Shown: positions 62,871 to 64,000 of the stretch, piece by piece | Numbering within the stretch: position 1 is the stretch's first letter | Layout: each line of letters begins with the position of its first letter | Origin: Macrocystis pyrifera | Taxonomy: Eukaryota > Sar > Phaeophyceae > Laminariales > Laminariaceae | DNA: 64,000 nt | Direction: 5' to 3' | Assembly (NCBI GenBank): GCA_031763025.1 | Contig: JASSKH010000016.1 | Span: 5,876,054 to 5,940,053 of the forward strand | Made by a program: the position numbers and the translations under genes | Notes under the pieces: model-generated | Databases searched by the model: none | What the model was told of the DNA's origin: nothing | What the model saw: the letters and a program-made list of their open reading frames with translations, nothing else

Positions 62871-64000
62871 CTGCTGCGGCATGAGATCACACCCATACTT
62901 GTTGACCCTTCTTTTATCTCAATGTCGTCGCTCTTTTGATGCGTATCCTTTTTGCGGGTGCCTTCTATTCCTTATTGTCCCCAAACTTGTAGCCTAGTTG
63001 ATTAGGGGTTCTGCTACCGTTGTTGTTGTCCCGTGGGAACGTCGTGTACGATTTTCCAGACCCCTCTGACGGTGATACGCGCTGAGGTATGCGATCGCGA
63101 TGTGATGCACCCGGAACGCGTTTACCTGGTTGTCGGCCCGCAGTGTTGTAGCGTGTCTCCGTGCGGTTCTTCCGGAACTAACATACGCTTATGTCGTGCT
63201 TGAGGGGCGATAAAGGCGGAGCGTTTATGTAGGTGGTCTCCCACACTATATTTTCTCAGATACCGCAGCCCGCCCCCCACCGTAGTTACCATACGCTTTC
63301 GTCTAACGAAGCACGCATAACGTCTGCCACAGTCGGCATGTTTTCTACGTTTCGCTTGGTCCCCGCCCCCTCATCCCATTTGTTCCTCGACTTTCAGATT
63401 TGGGGAAAATGGGAAGGAGAAACCTACTTCTCGGTGCCTCCGTGATAGGGTCATGAGCCATACGCTGGCAGATCCCACCACGCTTGATACGGCACGATGT
63501 ACAATTATGTTTGTTATAGCAAGCAATTACAGGCACCTGAGATACGGTGCACCACTCACTACCGTGGGTTGCGATGTACTTGAAGCTAACGTAGGTTCGA
63601 TGCGACTGTGACCAGACGCATCCGCCGAGAGACATGGCGGACGTAAGGGCAATCAATTGCAACGACACTTCGGATTGACGGTCTATGAATATCAGTAGTA
63701 TGATATATATATACATATATTTATATTCCGTACAGTTTCTACCACGCGGGTACAGACGTGAAACGGTTGTCGATTATATGTGATATAGACTTGATCGGTA
63801 AAAATAAGTGTCACGGATGCAAAATATACTGGTTCGTGCGCTCGCTGTTTTTCTGTGCGTGTGTCAACGTGTTCGCGTATGCGCTCGAGGACTCGCATGC
63901 ATACGACATGTACTTCTTATTTTATATTGTTTTGCCACTATATACCGGTATGTATATTCTAACACTGTGTACATGAAAGTGAGATTACGCCGCGACTCGT
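62871..64000. other. Right end of window, nothing recognised
   Basis: No domain, RNA gene or repeat could be supported. The frame 63758-63976 gives a hydrophobic 72-residue peptide without supporting signals. Confidence 0.4.

Noticed and set aside
63758..63976. Small hydrophobic membrane protein
   Set aside because: Only 72 residues, no supporting promoter, splice or family signal.

Overview
The window is nuclear DNA from a eukaryote with intron-rich genes and a very repeat-dense genome. TTAGGG-type interstitial telomere repeats, GT-AG introns of a few hundred bases to about 3 kb, tyrosine-recombinase and LINE retroelements, many foldback elements and long G/C homopolymers fit a stramenopile, most likely a brown alga of the Ectocarpus kind. 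That assignment is inference; no marker gene is present. I find no prokaryotic gene, CRISPR array, rRNA gene or convincing functional tRNA gene.

Layout. 1-15 kb is almost entirely layered mobile DNA: two large foldback elements (984-3139, 3554-5170) with a tRNA-derived SINE between them, a GTA/CAG-rich tract, a 1.1-kb tandem duplication with hairpins (7.7-10 kb), a degenerate dispersed repeat (10.0-12.7 kb) interrupted by a GGGTC foldback element, and a nest of elements at 12.7-15.2 kb in which insertions can be read with target duplications. A sulfotransferase-like membrane protein exon lies on the minus strand at 15361-16215. 16.2-22.5 kb holds palindromes, a telomere-repeat hairpin, a LINE relic and a second SINE.

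The main object is one large plus-strand gene, about 22.6-52.0 kb. I assembled it by hand from about 29 open exons with mostly compatible intron phases. It encodes a protein of roughly 1,850 residues: signal peptide; about 19 exons of short beta-rich repeats resembling phage tail-fibre shafts; a G-x-G-T motif of the type that precedes fibre-tip chaperones; a split peptidase S74 / intramolecular chaperone (ICA) domain; a coiled coil; one transmembrane helix; and a second coiled-coil tail. The Lys expected five residues after the S74 catalytic Ser is Val here, so the fibre is probably not self-cleaved and stays anchored as a membrane-tethered trimer. Most introns carry retroposons.

Those retroposons are the second point of interest. 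One LINE family (best copy 54.1-55.2 kb, minus strand) and a short SINE-like family both end in ATGAGTAC followed by a poly(C) run. Most copies have C (or G) homopolymer on both sides, and three sit in the polypyrimidine tracts just upstream of 3' splice sites of the fibre gene. This suggests retrotransposition targeted to poly(C)/poly(G).

52-58 kb contains the gene's 3' flank, a minisatellite of about 60 bp, the LINE copy and two foldback elements. 58.0-62.9 kb is a nearly complete tyrosine-recombinase (DIRS-type) retroelement on the minus strand with RT, RNase H plus methyltransferase-like region, and YR, flanked by paired short direct repeats. The last 1.1 kb has nothing I can name.
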